This document shows positions 42,366-51,026 of a DNA stretch of 64,000 nt, piece by piece. The translations under genes and the position numbers were made by a program. Position 1 is the stretch's first letter. Each line of letters starts with the position of its first letter. Location of the stretch: assembly GCF_017255415.1 (NCBI RefSeq), contig NZ_JAFJZZ010000005.1:142064-206063 (forward strand), in the 5' to 3' direction. The notes beneath the pieces were generated by a model. It did no database searches, was not told where the DNA came from, and worked only from the letters and a program-made list of their open reading frames with translations. The DNA is from Clostridium aminobutyricum. GTDB lineage: Bacteria; Bacillota; Clostridia; Peptostreptococcales; Anaerovoracaceae.

Positions 42366-43283
42366 ATGTATTATCGTATGGAAGAAAGAAGTGTTACATT
42401 TTACAAACGTCTTATTATAATTACGGCTCTTTCGATTTTGATTATCATTATGGGGCTGCTGACTTTTTTCATTGGTAATGTTTTGGAAGTTTGGAACAGC
42501 TTCGACAAAGAGGTTTCTCAAAAAGCTTCGAACCAATTAACCATAAATTCGGACAACGGTCTTTCTGTAAAACCAACGACAGCTGCGGGTGTTGCTACTA
42601 AGCAAAATTCTATTGAAAAAGAAGAGAAAACAGCAGAACATGAACAAGAAGTTGCTGTCTCCGCACCGGTTAGTGAGAAAGTCGTTTATCTGACATTTGA
42701 CGATGGTCCGTCACAAAATACTACTGAAATTTTGAAGATTTTAGAGGAAGAGCAAGTAAAAGCCACTTTCTTTTTCAATACAACTGAAAGAAAACATTTA
42801 GACAGTGTTATAAAAGAAGCTTTTGACGAGGGACATGCTGTGGGTGTATTAACTTCCACGGGAAATGATTATGATACGATCTACGCGTCTGTAAACAGTT
42901 ATATAGAAGATTTCCAAGCAGCGTACGATAGAATCTATGATATTACCGGAGTAAGACCGACGATTTTCAGATTTCCCGGGGGAAGTATCAATGGCTATAA
43001 CAAAAATATTTATCCAGCCTTAATTGAAGAAATGAAAGCAAGAGGCTATGTATATTTTGATTGGAATGTTTGCGCACAGGATTATTCCAGAGCTGCATCT
43101 CAAGCAGACATTGTAAAAAATGCGACAAAGATCCCACATAGATCAAACGAGTGTATTGTCCTAATGCACGACATTGGATATGACAGCGAGGGCTCGGCTA
43201 TAAAAGAAATTATCCAATTTTATAGAGCTAACGGATACTCTTTCCAAAAACTGAGCAAAGATGTCAAGCCAATCACTTTCTAA
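42366..43283 (+). CDS. Membrane-anchored polysaccharide deacetylase-like protein with a damaged zinc site
   Basis: A 305-residue NodB-homology protein with one N-terminal membrane segment (about 12-33) and a Glu/Thr-rich linker. Motif 1 TFDDGPS (about 109-115), motif 3 RFPGGS, motif 4 DWNV and motif 5 LMHD are present. Motif 2, normally HTxxH with both zinc-binding histidines, reads LTSTG at 162-166, so both histidines are missing. It is probably inactive or has changed function. ATG 42366 is used; ATG 42378 is an alternative and neither has a strong ribosome binding site. It is 44 nt upstream of the bactofilin gene. Confidence 0.88.
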   Translation: MYYRMEERSVTFYKRLIIITALSILIIIMGLLTFFIGNVLEVWNSFDKEVSQKASNQLTINSDNGLSVKPTTAAGVATKQNSIEKEEKTAEHEQEVAVSAPVSEKVVYLTFDDGPSQNTTEILKILEEEQVKATFFFNTTERKHLDSVIKEAFDEGHAVGVLTSTGNDYDTIYASVNSYIEDFQAAYDRIYDITGVRPTIFRFPGGSINGYNKNIYPALIEEMKARGYVYFDWNVCAQDYSRAASQADIVKNATKIPHRSNECIVLMHDIGYDSEGSAIKEIIQFYRANGYSFQKLSKDVKPITF

Positions 43284-43327
43284 TGAAGTGACGAATATAT
43301 AGAATAGAATTTATCGGAGGCGCCACT

Positions 43328-44191
43328 ATGAGTAATAAGGGGAATTTCAGTCAAGCAATGAGAGAAATCTTAGGAATAGATTCTTCTCACGATGAGGCCA
43401 AGGAAGGTGTGGAGGCTACTGCCGGAAAAGCGCAGGAAGAAAGCCACATAGAAGAACAAGTAAATACCGGAAGATTGAATCAAGACTTTAACCAATCTTT
43501 TAACGAAAGTTCAAGGGCATACGGTGCAGAAGAAAAGAAGGTAAACCCTGATAATTCATCAAGAGAGCGAAATGAAGAGCCTGCATTTTTTGACAGGCCG
43601 GAATACGGACAAAAGTCGAATAATACTTTTTCCGGTAATTATGCGGCCGATTCAAATAAGTTCAACAACGCATTTAATGGTGGAAATGGAAATGGCCCCG
43701 GAAACCCCAATGACCGTTATGGAGACGAAGGTGAGGTTGGAACGACTATTATTACCAGAAACACTATTGTTGAAGGTAATATAAAGTCTTTTGAAAACAT
43801 TGAATTAAACGGTAAAGTGAAAGGAACCATTGATACCACCAAGAATGTCGGTGTATCTGGTTTTGTACAAGGAGATATCATCGCAACCGATATTCTTTTA
43901 GAAGGAGCTCAAATAAAGGGCAATATCAGTTCAAAAGGTGCATTGCTGATGGATAAAGACACTTTGCTGGTAGGAGATGTTGAAGCACAGAATACAAGAG
44001 TTGACGGAAAAATAAAAGGCGAAGTCAATATTGGAGGAAACGGTGAGTTCTTATCCAATTCTGTAGTGGTTGGAAATATTACCGTGTCCAACTTCTATGT
44101 GCAGTATGGTGCAAGAATGCAAGGTTACATAAATACAAACTTCTCCAAATCAGAAGAGGAGAATATTTTCGGTCAAATAACAAGCAATTAG
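43328..44191 (+). CDS. Bactofilin (polymer-forming cytoskeletal protein)
   Basis: A 287-residue protein. Residues 1-135 are polar, low in complexity and rich in Asn, Gly and Glu (probably disordered). The bactofilin beta-helix follows at about 139-270: TIITRNTIVEGNIKSFENIE, then KVKGTIDTTKNVGVSG, SGFVQGDIIATDILLEGAQIKGNI and VDGKIKGEVNI. Bactofilins form filaments at the membrane that position wall enzymes. The long N-terminal tail is unusual. ATG follows CGGAGG with good spacing. It is next to the deacetylase-like gene and upstream of mreB. Confidence 0.92.
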   Translation: MSNKGNFSQAMREILGIDSSHDEAKEGVEATAGKAQEESHIEEQVNTGRLNQDFNQSFNESSRAYGAEEKKVNPDNSSRERNEEPAFFDRPEYGQKSNNTFSGNYAADSNKFNNAFNGGNGNGPGNPNDRYGDEGEVGTTIITRNTIVEGNIKSFENIELNGKVKGTIDTTKNVGVSGFVQGDIIATDILLEGAQIKGNISSKGALLMDKDTLLVGDVEAQNTRVDGKIKGEVNIGGNGEFLSNSVVVGNITVSNFYVQYGARMQGYINTNFSKSEEENIFGQITSN

Positions 44192-44216
44192 TAAGCATTC
44201 AAATAAGTATGAATTG

Positions 44217-44259
44217 AACTGCTCTTTAGGTAAATACTACTTAAAGAGCAGTTTTAATT
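44217..44259 (+). terminator. Intrinsic terminator of the bactofilin gene
   Basis: AACTGCTCTTTA (44217-44228) pairs with TAAAGAGCAGTT (44242-44253), then TTTAATT. Confidence 0.9.
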
Positions 44260-44275
44260 AAAATCCAAATAAAAA

Positions 44276-44305
44276 TTGAAAAAATTGGGGATATTATAGT
44301 ATAAT
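44276..44305 (+). promoter_or_regulatory. Promoter 1 of mreB
   Basis: TTGAAA (44276-44281), 18-bp spacer, TATAAT (44300-44305). It gives a leader of ~130 nt. Confidence 0.55.
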
Positions 44306-44351
44306 GAACGCAGGGATTAGAAATACGGCTTTGCCGTAAGGAAGCGTTCAT
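44303..44351. repeat. Nested inverted repeats upstream of mreB
   Basis: AATGAACGC (44303-44311) and GCGTTCATT (about 44343-44351) form a perfect 9-bp stem. Inside it TACGGC-TTT-GCCGTA makes a second hairpin, and CACAC/GTGTG follows before a second TATAAT. It overlaps the -10 of promoter 1. Confidence 0.6.
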
Positions 44352-44373
44352 TGAATCACACGGCGACGTAGCT

Positions 44374-44386
44374 TGTGTGGTATAAT
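44374..44386 (+). promoter_or_regulatory. Promoter 2 of mreB (extended -10)
   Basis: TGGTATAAT (TATAAT at 44381-44386) with no clear -35. Confidence 0.4.
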
Positions 44387-44445
44387 AAAACAATGGTTGT
44401 TCAAGAAACAGTCATTTTAGAAAAAAGATGTTAAGGAGAAATAAA

Positions 44446-45468
44446 ATGGGATTTTCATCAGAGGTTGGCATTGATTTAGGTACGGCCAATGTTTTAGTTT
44501 ATATCAAAGGGAAAGGCGTTGTTTTAAACGAGCCTTCAGTTGTAGCGATAAATCAGGACAATAATGAAATCCTCGCAGTAGGCGAAACCGCAAGACAGAT
44601 GCTTGGCAGAACCCCGGCAAATATTGTGGCAGTTCGGCCTCTTCGGGATGGTGTTATTTCAGACTATGATGTGACAGAAAGAATGTTAAAGTATTTTATA
44701 AAGAAGACGTGTGGGACAAGCCGATTCTTTAGACCAAGAATCATGGTTTGTGTTCCGAGCGGTGTAACTGAGGTGGAAAAAAGAGCTGTAAGGGAAGCGG
44801 CTACTCAGGCTGGCGGGAAGGATGTATACTTAATGGAAGAACCTATCGCGGCGGCAATAGGGGCAGGACTGGACATTACAAAACCAGATGGCGTCATGGT
44901 CATTGACATAGGCGGCGGTACAACTGATATTGCGGTTATTTCTCTGGGTGGTATTGTTGCAAGTTCGTCTGTAAAAGTGGCTGGCGATAAGTTTGATGAA
45001 TATATCGTAAAATACATGCGTAAGGTGCATAAACTTTACATCGGAGAAAGAACGGCAGAAGAATTAAAAATGACAATCGGTACTGCCTACCACAGAGATG
45101 AACCGATATCAATGGAATGTAGGGGAAGAGATCTTGTAAGCGGACTTCCGAAATCGATAGAGGTTTCGTCAGCAGAAATGATGGAAGCGCTTGAAGAACC
45201 GTTGCAGACCATCGCAGAGGCAGTGCATTCGGTACTTGAAAGAACACCGCCGGAGTTAGCAGCGGATATCAGCAATGCTGGAATTGTCATCACTGGCGGA
45301 GGCGCCCTTCTCTATGGAATCGATAAGAGAATACAAGATAGGACAGGAATTGAAGTAAGAATTGCGGAGGATCCTAAATCTTGTGTGGCGGTAGGTACCG
45401 GTGAAGCATTAAATTCACTTGAGTTTATGGAGACAAATCAGCTTAATAGAAGAAGAACCTCCTTATAG
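44446..45468 (+). CDS. mreB: Rod-shape-determining protein MreB/Mbl family
   Basis: Bacterial actin that guides peptidoglycan synthesis in rod-shaped cells. The 340-residue protein has the phosphate-1 loop VGIDLGTANVLVY, NEPSVVAIN, the RPLRDGVISDYD block, phosphate-2 VIDIGGGTTDIAVISLGG and the adenosine loop GGGALLYGID. ATG 44446 follows AAGGAG and gives the usual short N-terminus. It is monocistronic and not followed by mreC/mreD, so it is probably a solitary Mbl/MreBH-like paralogue. Neighbouring bactofilin and deacetylase-like genes fit a morphogenesis cluster. Confidence 0.96.
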   Translation: MGFSSEVGIDLGTANVLVYIKGKGVVLNEPSVVAINQDNNEILAVGETARQMLGRTPANIVAVRPLRDGVISDYDVTERMLKYFIKKTCGTSRFFRPRIMVCVPSGVTEVEKRAVREAATQAGGKDVYLMEEPIAAAIGAGLDITKPDGVMVIDIGGGTTDIAVISLGGIVASSSVKVAGDKFDEYIVKYMRKVHKLYIGERTAEELKMTIGTAYHRDEPISMECRGRDLVSGLPKSIEVSSAEMMEALEEPLQTIAEAVHSVLERTPPELAADISNAGIVITGGGALLYGIDKRIQDRTGIEVRIAEDPKSCVAVGTGEALNSLEFMETNQLNRRRTSL

Positions 45469-45480
45469 TGTTCAGATTTA

Positions 45481-45508
45481 AAAGCTCTCAACAGCTGAGA
45501 GCTTTTTT
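45481..45508 (+). terminator. Intrinsic terminator of mreB
   Basis: AAAGCTCTCA, loop ACAGC, TGAGAGCTTTTTT. Confidence 0.9.
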
Positions 45509-45614
45509 CTATAGGAAGCGGAATACTATTTTTAATAAGAAAGCACATATAAGCAAGTAAGATTGTTTATATTAATTTTTAAAAGTTACAAATAAAATGA
45601 AAGTTGAGGAATTT

Positions 45615-46985
45615 ATGAAACTCGAATTAATTGCAACAGCTACATTTGGTTTAGAAGCTCTGATAAAACGTGAAATTGAAACATTGGGCTATAAAATAGT
45701 AAAATCAGAAGATGCTAAAATTACCTATCTAGGAGATGAACGTGCTATCGTCAAATCGAATTTGTGGCTTCGATGTGCCGATCGGGTTCTGATAAAAATG
45801 GGCGAATTCGATGCCTTTGAGTTTGAGGACCTATTCCAGAAGATAAAGGGCATTGCTTGGGAAGAATGGATACCCATTGACGGAAATTTTAAAGTCAACT
45901 GCAGCTCTGTAAAATCAACATTATTTAGCATTCGAAGCTGCCAAAGCGTATCCGAGAAGGCAATCATTGAACGATTAAAAGAGACGTATGGAGTAGACCG
46001 TTTCGAAAAGTCAGGGGCGGAATATACGGTAAAAGTCACCCTTTTAAAAGATAGAGCTACCGTTACATTGGATACCAGCGGTATAGGTCTCCATAAAAGG
46101 GGATATCGAAAAAACGCAGTAACAGCCCCTATTAAAGAAACTTTAGCGGCTGCTATGATTCAATTATCGTTTTGGCGGGAAGGCCGATTATTAATTGATC
46201 CTTGCTGCGGTTCCGGAACTATTCCCATTGAAGCTGCTATGATTGGTAGGAATATCGCACCTGGGCTTTATCGAAGCTTTGCTTGTGAACAGTGGGAAGC
46301 GATACCTAAAAAACTTTGGCAAGAAGAACGAAGAACTGCCATGGAAGCCATTGACCAGGACAAACAAATTCGAATTGAGGCCTATGACATCGACCCCGAA
46401 GCGATTGCGGCTGCACAAGAAAATGCAGAAGAAGCAGGAGTGGATGATTGCATTTTATTTAAGCGAATGAACATAGAACAGATGGAAGCTTCAGAGCCGG
46501 GCGGCATTATTATCACCAACCCTCCTTATGGGGAGCGTATTGGAGGAGATCAAGAAACCAAAAAACTTTATAATAAGTTAAAAAGCTTTTTTAAAGAAAA
46601 TGAGACATGGTCTCTTTTTGTGATTACGCCTGATATTCATATCGAAAGGCAAGTTTTTGGAAGACCTGCTGATAGAAGGAGAAAGCTTTATAACGGAAAT
46701 ATTGAAACTTGTTTTTATCAGTTCCATGGGAAAAAACCGCCGAGAGAAGGGGATGAATCACGTACGGAACAGAAAGCTGAGGCGGTAAAAGCTTTTAGAG
46801 ATGGAGAACGTTTGCAAGAGGATGGAACCGTGAAGCACGGTACGACAATAAAGCCGAATCAATCCAGACCGAGAACAAATGAAAATGGACCGAAACCTAG
46901 AAATGGACGGCCGAGCGAATCCAAAAATCGAAATGAACAAAACCGAAGAGAGACAAAGAATCCTTCCCGAAAGACTTTTAAATAA
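45615..46985 (+). CDS. THUMP-domain class I SAM RNA methyltransferase (YpsC/RlmL-type)
   Basis: A 456-residue enzyme that methylates an N2-guanine, probably in 23S rRNA. The N-terminal ferredoxin-like/THUMP part opens MKLELIATATFGLEALIKREI. The methyltransferase domain has IDPCCGSGTIPIEAAM (SAM site, about 195-210) and the catalytic NPPYGER at about 299-305. The C-terminal ~85 residues are a basic, low-complexity tail rich in Arg, Asn and Pro, probably an RNA-binding extension. ATG 45615 has GAGGA just upstream and matches the family start; 45597 is a weaker alternative. Monocistronic. Confidence 0.92.
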   Translation: MKLELIATATFGLEALIKREIETLGYKIVKSEDAKITYLGDERAIVKSNLWLRCADRVLIKMGEFDAFEFEDLFQKIKGIAWEEWIPIDGNFKVNCSSVKSTLFSIRSCQSVSEKAIIERLKETYGVDRFEKSGAEYTVKVTLLKDRATVTLDTSGIGLHKRGYRKNAVTAPIKETLAAAMIQLSFWREGRLLIDPCCGSGTIPIEAAMIGRNIAPGLYRSFACEQWEAIPKKLWQEERRTAMEAIDQDKQIRIEAYDIDPEAIAAAQENAEEAGVDDCILFKRMNIEQMEASEPGGIIITNPPYGERIGGDQETKKLYNKLKSFFKENETWSLFVITPDIHIERQVFGRPADRRRKLYNGNIETCFYQFHGKKPPREGDESRTEQKAEAVKAFRDGERLQEDGTVKHGTTIKPNQSRPRTNENGPKPRNGRPSESKNRNEQNRRETKNPSRKTFK

Positions 46986-47068
46986 ATAGTACTATGTAAT
47001 CTGATAGAAGGGATAATACCAACTAAAATTTTACATACTAAGGATAGTTTGAAAGAGGGATGAGAGTT

Positions 47069-49645
47069 ATGTTTTATAAAATGGCAGGGGAAAAAGTGTT
47101 GGAAGCCTTTGATTCATCGATGGACGGATTAATCGAAGCACAGGTCCGTATCAATTCCGATGAATATGGGAAAAACCAGCTAACTGAAGAAAAAAAACAG
47201 GGGAAATTGACAGTATTTCTGTCTCAATTTAAAGATTTATTAGTCATCATATTAATGATAGCCGCAATTATTTCAGCGTTCACAGGAAACTTGGAAAGCA
47301 CGTTTGTTATCTTTGCGGTTATTATTTTAAATGCCATATTAGGAACGGTTCAACATTTTAAAGCTGAAAAATCGTTAAACAGTTTAAAAAAACTTGCTTC
47401 TCCTTTAGCAAAGGTTATAAGGGCGGGGAAAAAATGTGAGATTGCAGCAGCCGATATTGTCGTTGGCGACATTTTGTTATTAGAAGCAGGCGATATGATC
47501 TCAGCAGACGGAAGGATTCTAGAATGCTATTCCTTACAAGTAAATGAAAGTGCTTTAACGGGTGAATCGGAGAGCATTACTAAAACTTCGGATAAGCTGG
47601 ATGGGCATTTGAATCCTGCGGATCAAGTGAATATGGTTTTTTCAGGAACGCAGGTAACCTACGGCAGAGCGGTGGTTGTAGTGACAAAAACCGGTATGAA
47701 TACAGAGCTTGGTAAAATTGCTCAGCTGATGAATGAAACCAAAGATAGAAAGACACCTTTACAAATCAGCCTTGATGCATTCGGAAAGAAATTATCCACT
47801 ATTGTTTTGGGTATTTGTGTGGTTATATTAATAATATGCATTTATAGGGGCATGTCTATCTTTGATGCCTTAATGTTTGCCGTTGCCTTGGCAGTAGCGG
47901 CAATTCCTGAGGCATTATCCTCCATTGTAACGATTTCTTTGGCATTAGGTACGACTAAAATGGCAAAGGAAAATGCCATCATGAAAGATTTAAAGTCCGT
48001 GGAAAGTTTAGGCTGTGTGTCCATCATTTGTTCAGATAAGACTGGAACGTTGACAAAAAATAAAATGACGGTAATGGATTTATTTCTGCCCGATGAAGGT
48101 CAAGAGTCAAAAAATAGAATTCTTATGGCTGCTTTGCTTTGCAATGACAGCTCTGTGGCAGAAGGAAAAATGTTGGGTGATCCCACTGAAATTGCCCTCG
48201 CTGAATTTTGCATGCATACAAAGGATGATTGTGAGCAGATTGTAAAGAACTATCCAAGATTAGCGGAAGTCCCTTTTGACTCAGACCGGAAATTAATGAG
48301 TACGCTTCATGAAATGAACGGCTCCTATCTGATGCTGACCAAAGGTGCCGCCGATGTCCTGATGGGAAATACGAAATTTATATATAGCAATGGCTTGCAG
48401 AGAACCATTACAGAGCAGGATATTGAAGAAATCAGAAAACAAAATTATGATTTCTCCAGCAGAGGGTTGCGAGTATTAGGATTTGCTCAAAAAATAGTGG
48501 ATACGAATCAAATAAGTTTAGAGGACGAACAAAATTTTGTGTTTATTGGTCTTGTAGCCATGATGGATCCGCCGCGAGATGAAGCGAAGGCTGCGGTTTC
48601 GGACTGTACTCGTGCAGGAATCATGCCTATTATGATCACCGGTGATCATAAGGTGACCGCTTCCGCAATCGCTCGTGAAATTGGATTGCTCAATGAAGAG
48701 AAAAAAGCGGTGACCGGATCGGAACTGGATGAGCTTTCGGATGAAGCGTTGGATCAAAATCTCTCGAATATCGCTGTATATGCCAGAGTTACACCGGCTC
48801 ATAAAATAAGGATTGTGGATGCTTGGCAGAAAAAAGGACACATCGTAGCCATGACCGGAGACGGCGTAAATGATGCGCCTGCATTGAAAAAAGCAGATAT
48901 AGGAATTGCGATGGGGATTACGGGAACGGATGTCTCTAAAGATGCGGCATCTATGATTTTGACGGACGACAATTTTGCCACCATCATTAAAGCGATTGCC
49001 AATGGAAGAAATATTTACAATAACATAAAAAACTCTATCAAATTCCTGCTTTCGGGAAATACTTCCGGTATATTAGCGGTGCTGTACACATCGCTGATGG
49101 CTTTACCGATTCCATTTTTAGCGGTTCATCTGCTGTTCATTAACTTGATAACCGATAGTTTGCCTGCTATTGCGATCAGCATGGAAAAGCCAACCGATAA
49201 TCTCCTGGAAGAACCGCCGCGTGACGCAGATGAATCCATATTAACTAAAAAGTATATTGGTGAAATCGGTATTCAGGGTTTTATTATTGCTTTATTTACG
49301 CTGATAGCCTACCATAAGGGCCTAACGTATGGTGCTGGTGTTGCCAGTACGATGGCGTTTGCAACCCTTTGCTTTGCACGATTGTGTCACGGCTTCAATT
49401 CAAGGGGGAATCAGTCTATTTTTAAATTAGGTTTATTTAGCAATATGTACAGTATAGGCGCATTTGTAGCAGGTTCCTGTCTGCTCTTTTCTGTCCTGAT
49501 GTTTCCGGCTCTTCAAGGAATATTTGACGTGAGTGACTTGTCCAGCGAGAACCTATTCTTTTTAATTGGATGCGCAGTAGCTCCTACCATATTGATTCAA
49601 GCTTATCGTGTTTGTCTGGAACTATTGAAGAAGGTACGGCCGTAA
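47069..49645 (+). CDS. P-type cation ATPase, Ca2+-type (P2)
   Basis: An 858-residue cation pump with about ten membrane helices. The actuator has LTGES, the phosphorylation site is CSDKTGTLT near residue 323, and the hinge is MTGDGVNDAPALKKADIGIAMG. Membrane helix 4 reads AIPEALSSIVTISLALG where calcium pumps have IPEGL, and helix 6 reads NLITDSLPAIAISMEKP, keeping the Asn/Asp metal ligands. These fit a P2-type calcium-transporting pump, but the specificity (Ca2+ against Mn2+ or Na+) is not certain. ATG 47069 has GAGGG nine nt upstream; ATG 47060 directly abuts that site. Confidence 0.9.
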   Translation: MFYKMAGEKVLEAFDSSMDGLIEAQVRINSDEYGKNQLTEEKKQGKLTVFLSQFKDLLVIILMIAAIISAFTGNLESTFVIFAVIILNAILGTVQHFKAEKSLNSLKKLASPLAKVIRAGKKCEIAAADIVVGDILLLEAGDMISADGRILECYSLQVNESALTGESESITKTSDKLDGHLNPADQVNMVFSGTQVTYGRAVVVVTKTGMNTELGKIAQLMNETKDRKTPLQISLDAFGKKLSTIVLGICVVILIICIYRGMSIFDALMFAVALAVAAIPEALSSIVTISLALGTTKMAKENAIMKDLKSVESLGCVSIICSDKTGTLTKNKMTVMDLFLPDEGQESKNRILMAALLCNDSSVAEGKMLGDPTEIALAEFCMHTKDDCEQIVKNYPRLAEVPFDSDRKLMSTLHEMNGSYLMLTKGAADVLMGNTKFIYSNGLQRTITEQDIEEIRKQNYDFSSRGLRVLGFAQKIVDTNQISLEDEQNFVFIGLVAMMDPPRDEAKAAVSDCTRAGIMPIMITGDHKVTASAIAREIGLLNEEKKAVTGSELDELSDEALDQNLSNIAVYARVTPAHKIRIVDAWQKKGHIVAMTGDGVNDAPALKKADIGIAMGITGTDVSKDAASMILTDDNFATIIKAIANGRNIYNNIKNSIKFLLSGNTSGILAVLYTSLMALPIPFLAVHLLFINLITDSLPAIAISMEKPTDNLLEEPPRDADESILTKKYIGEIGIQGFIIALFTLIAYHKGLTYGAGVASTMAFATLCFARLCHGFNSRGNQSIFKLGLFSNMYSIGAFVAGSCLLFSVLMFPALQGIFDVSDLSSENLFFLIGCAVAPTILIQAYRVCLELLKKVRP

Positions 49646-49688
49646 AGCTATAAACAGCAAATAAATAGTAAGAAAATAATCCAAATGG

Positions 49689-49727
49689 AACAAATCTCAA
49701 AAAAATGAGATTTGTTTTATTTTTTTA
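49689..49727 (+). terminator. Intrinsic terminator of the P-type ATPase gene
   Basis: AACAAATCTCA, A-rich loop, TGAGATTTGTT, then TTATTTTTTT. Confidence 0.85.
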
Positions 49728-49856
49728 GTGACAAATTTAAATATTTATTATAAACTAATTGGTTAGAAGGTAAAATAAATGTTCAATATGTAAAGAATAT
49801 TGCTTCAACAATTTCCAACGTACGAAAAAATGAGTGCAAGAACGATGAATTATTAC

Positions 49857-49885
49857 TTGCATAAATATAAATAAGAATGTATAAT
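49857..49885 (+). promoter_or_regulatory. Promoter of carAB
   Basis: TTGCAT (49857-49862), 17-bp spacer, TATAAT (49880-49885). The leader is short (~50 nt) and shows no attenuator. Confidence 0.75.
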
Positions 49886-49940
49886 TATTTGGAATATGAA
49901 CGTAGCAAGAATGATTAGAAAAGAAAGGTAAGGGAACAAC

Positions 49941-51026
49941 ATGGAAGCGCTGTTATATTTGGAAGACGGAACGGTGATAAAAGGCAAAGGTTTCGGATAC
50001 AAAACGACAAAAGTGGGCGAATTGGTATTCAACACAGGGATGACAGGATATCAAAAGACACTAACAGACCCGTCTTATAAAGGACAAATCATTACGATGA
50101 CCTATCCTCTCATTGGAAACTATGGAGTTAGTTCGATTGACAATGAATCAGAGGGTATTCATGCATTTGGTTTAGTGGCAAAAGATATTTGTTTCACCCC
50201 ATCCAATTCAAATTGTATCATGAATATTGATGAATGGCTCAAAGAGCAGAAAGTGCCTGGTATTTGGAAAGTGGATACCAGAAGGATCACAAAAAAAATC
50301 AGAAATGAAGGGACGATCAAATGTGTTATCAGTAATGAAGGCATTTCGATTGAACAGGCGCAGAAGCTTTGTGAAGAAACAGACCTTCGAGGAGACTGGA
50401 TGAAAGAAGTTTCTATCAAGGAACAGAAAGTGATTCCTGCACAGGAAGGATTGGAAGTGAAGAAAGTTGCTGTTCTTGACTTTGGCGTGAAGAAGAGTAT
50501 TTTAGATGGCTTAACTGCGAGAGGATGCGAATTACATATGTTCCCTTATGGCACCGCGGCAGAAGAAATCATGAGCATAAATCCGGATGGAATTTTCCTT
50601 ACAAACGGACCTGGAGATCCGGAAGCTGCGACGGAAGCAATTGAGATAACAAGAAAAATCATGGGAGTTGTTCCTACCTTTGGAATTTGTATGGGCCATC
50701 AGGTGTTAGCGCTTGCATCCGGTGGAAAGACGTACAAGCTAAAATACGGGCACCGCGGCGGAAACCATGGTGTATATGATAAAGATACGAATCGTTCGTA
50801 CATCACTTCTCAGAACCATGGATATGCAGTAGATTCAAACAGCATTATCCTAAAAGGGTTAGAAGTTTCGCATATCAATTTAAATGACGGAACAGTAGAA
50901 GGAATGAAGCATCGGGATTTACCGATTTTCTCTGTGCAATATCATCCGGAAGCTTCTCCGGGACCGAATGACAGTGACTACTTATTTGACCGGTTTATTG
51001 ATTTGATGAAAGGCGGTGTGTTATAG
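49941..51026 (+). CDS. carA: Carbamoyl-phosphate synthase small (glutaminase) subunit
   Basis: Supplies ammonia from glutamine to the large subunit. The 361-residue protein has the usual length. The N-terminal domain opens ALLYLEDGTVIKGKGFGY and contains NTGMTGYQKTLTDPSY. The class I amidotransferase domain has TNGPGDPE, the catalytic Cys in FGICMGHQ and the His-Glu pair in QYHPEASPGP. It starts with ATG after GGTAAGGG and overlaps carB by one nt. The product feeds both pyrimidine (see pyrG) and arginine synthesis. Confidence 0.98.
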   Translation: MEALLYLEDGTVIKGKGFGYKTTKVGELVFNTGMTGYQKTLTDPSYKGQIITMTYPLIGNYGVSSIDNESEGIHAFGLVAKDICFTPSNSNCIMNIDEWLKEQKVPGIWKVDTRRITKKIRNEGTIKCVISNEGISIEQAQKLCEETDLRGDWMKEVSIKEQKVIPAQEGLEVKKVAVLDFGVKKSILDGLTARGCELHMFPYGTAAEEIMSINPDGIFLTNGPGDPEAATEAIEITRKIMGVVPTFGICMGHQVLALASGGKTYKLKYGHRGGNHGVYDKDTNRSYITSQNHGYAVDSNSIILKGLEVSHINLNDGTVEGMKHRDLPIFSVQYHPEASPGPNDSDYLFDRFIDLMKGGVL

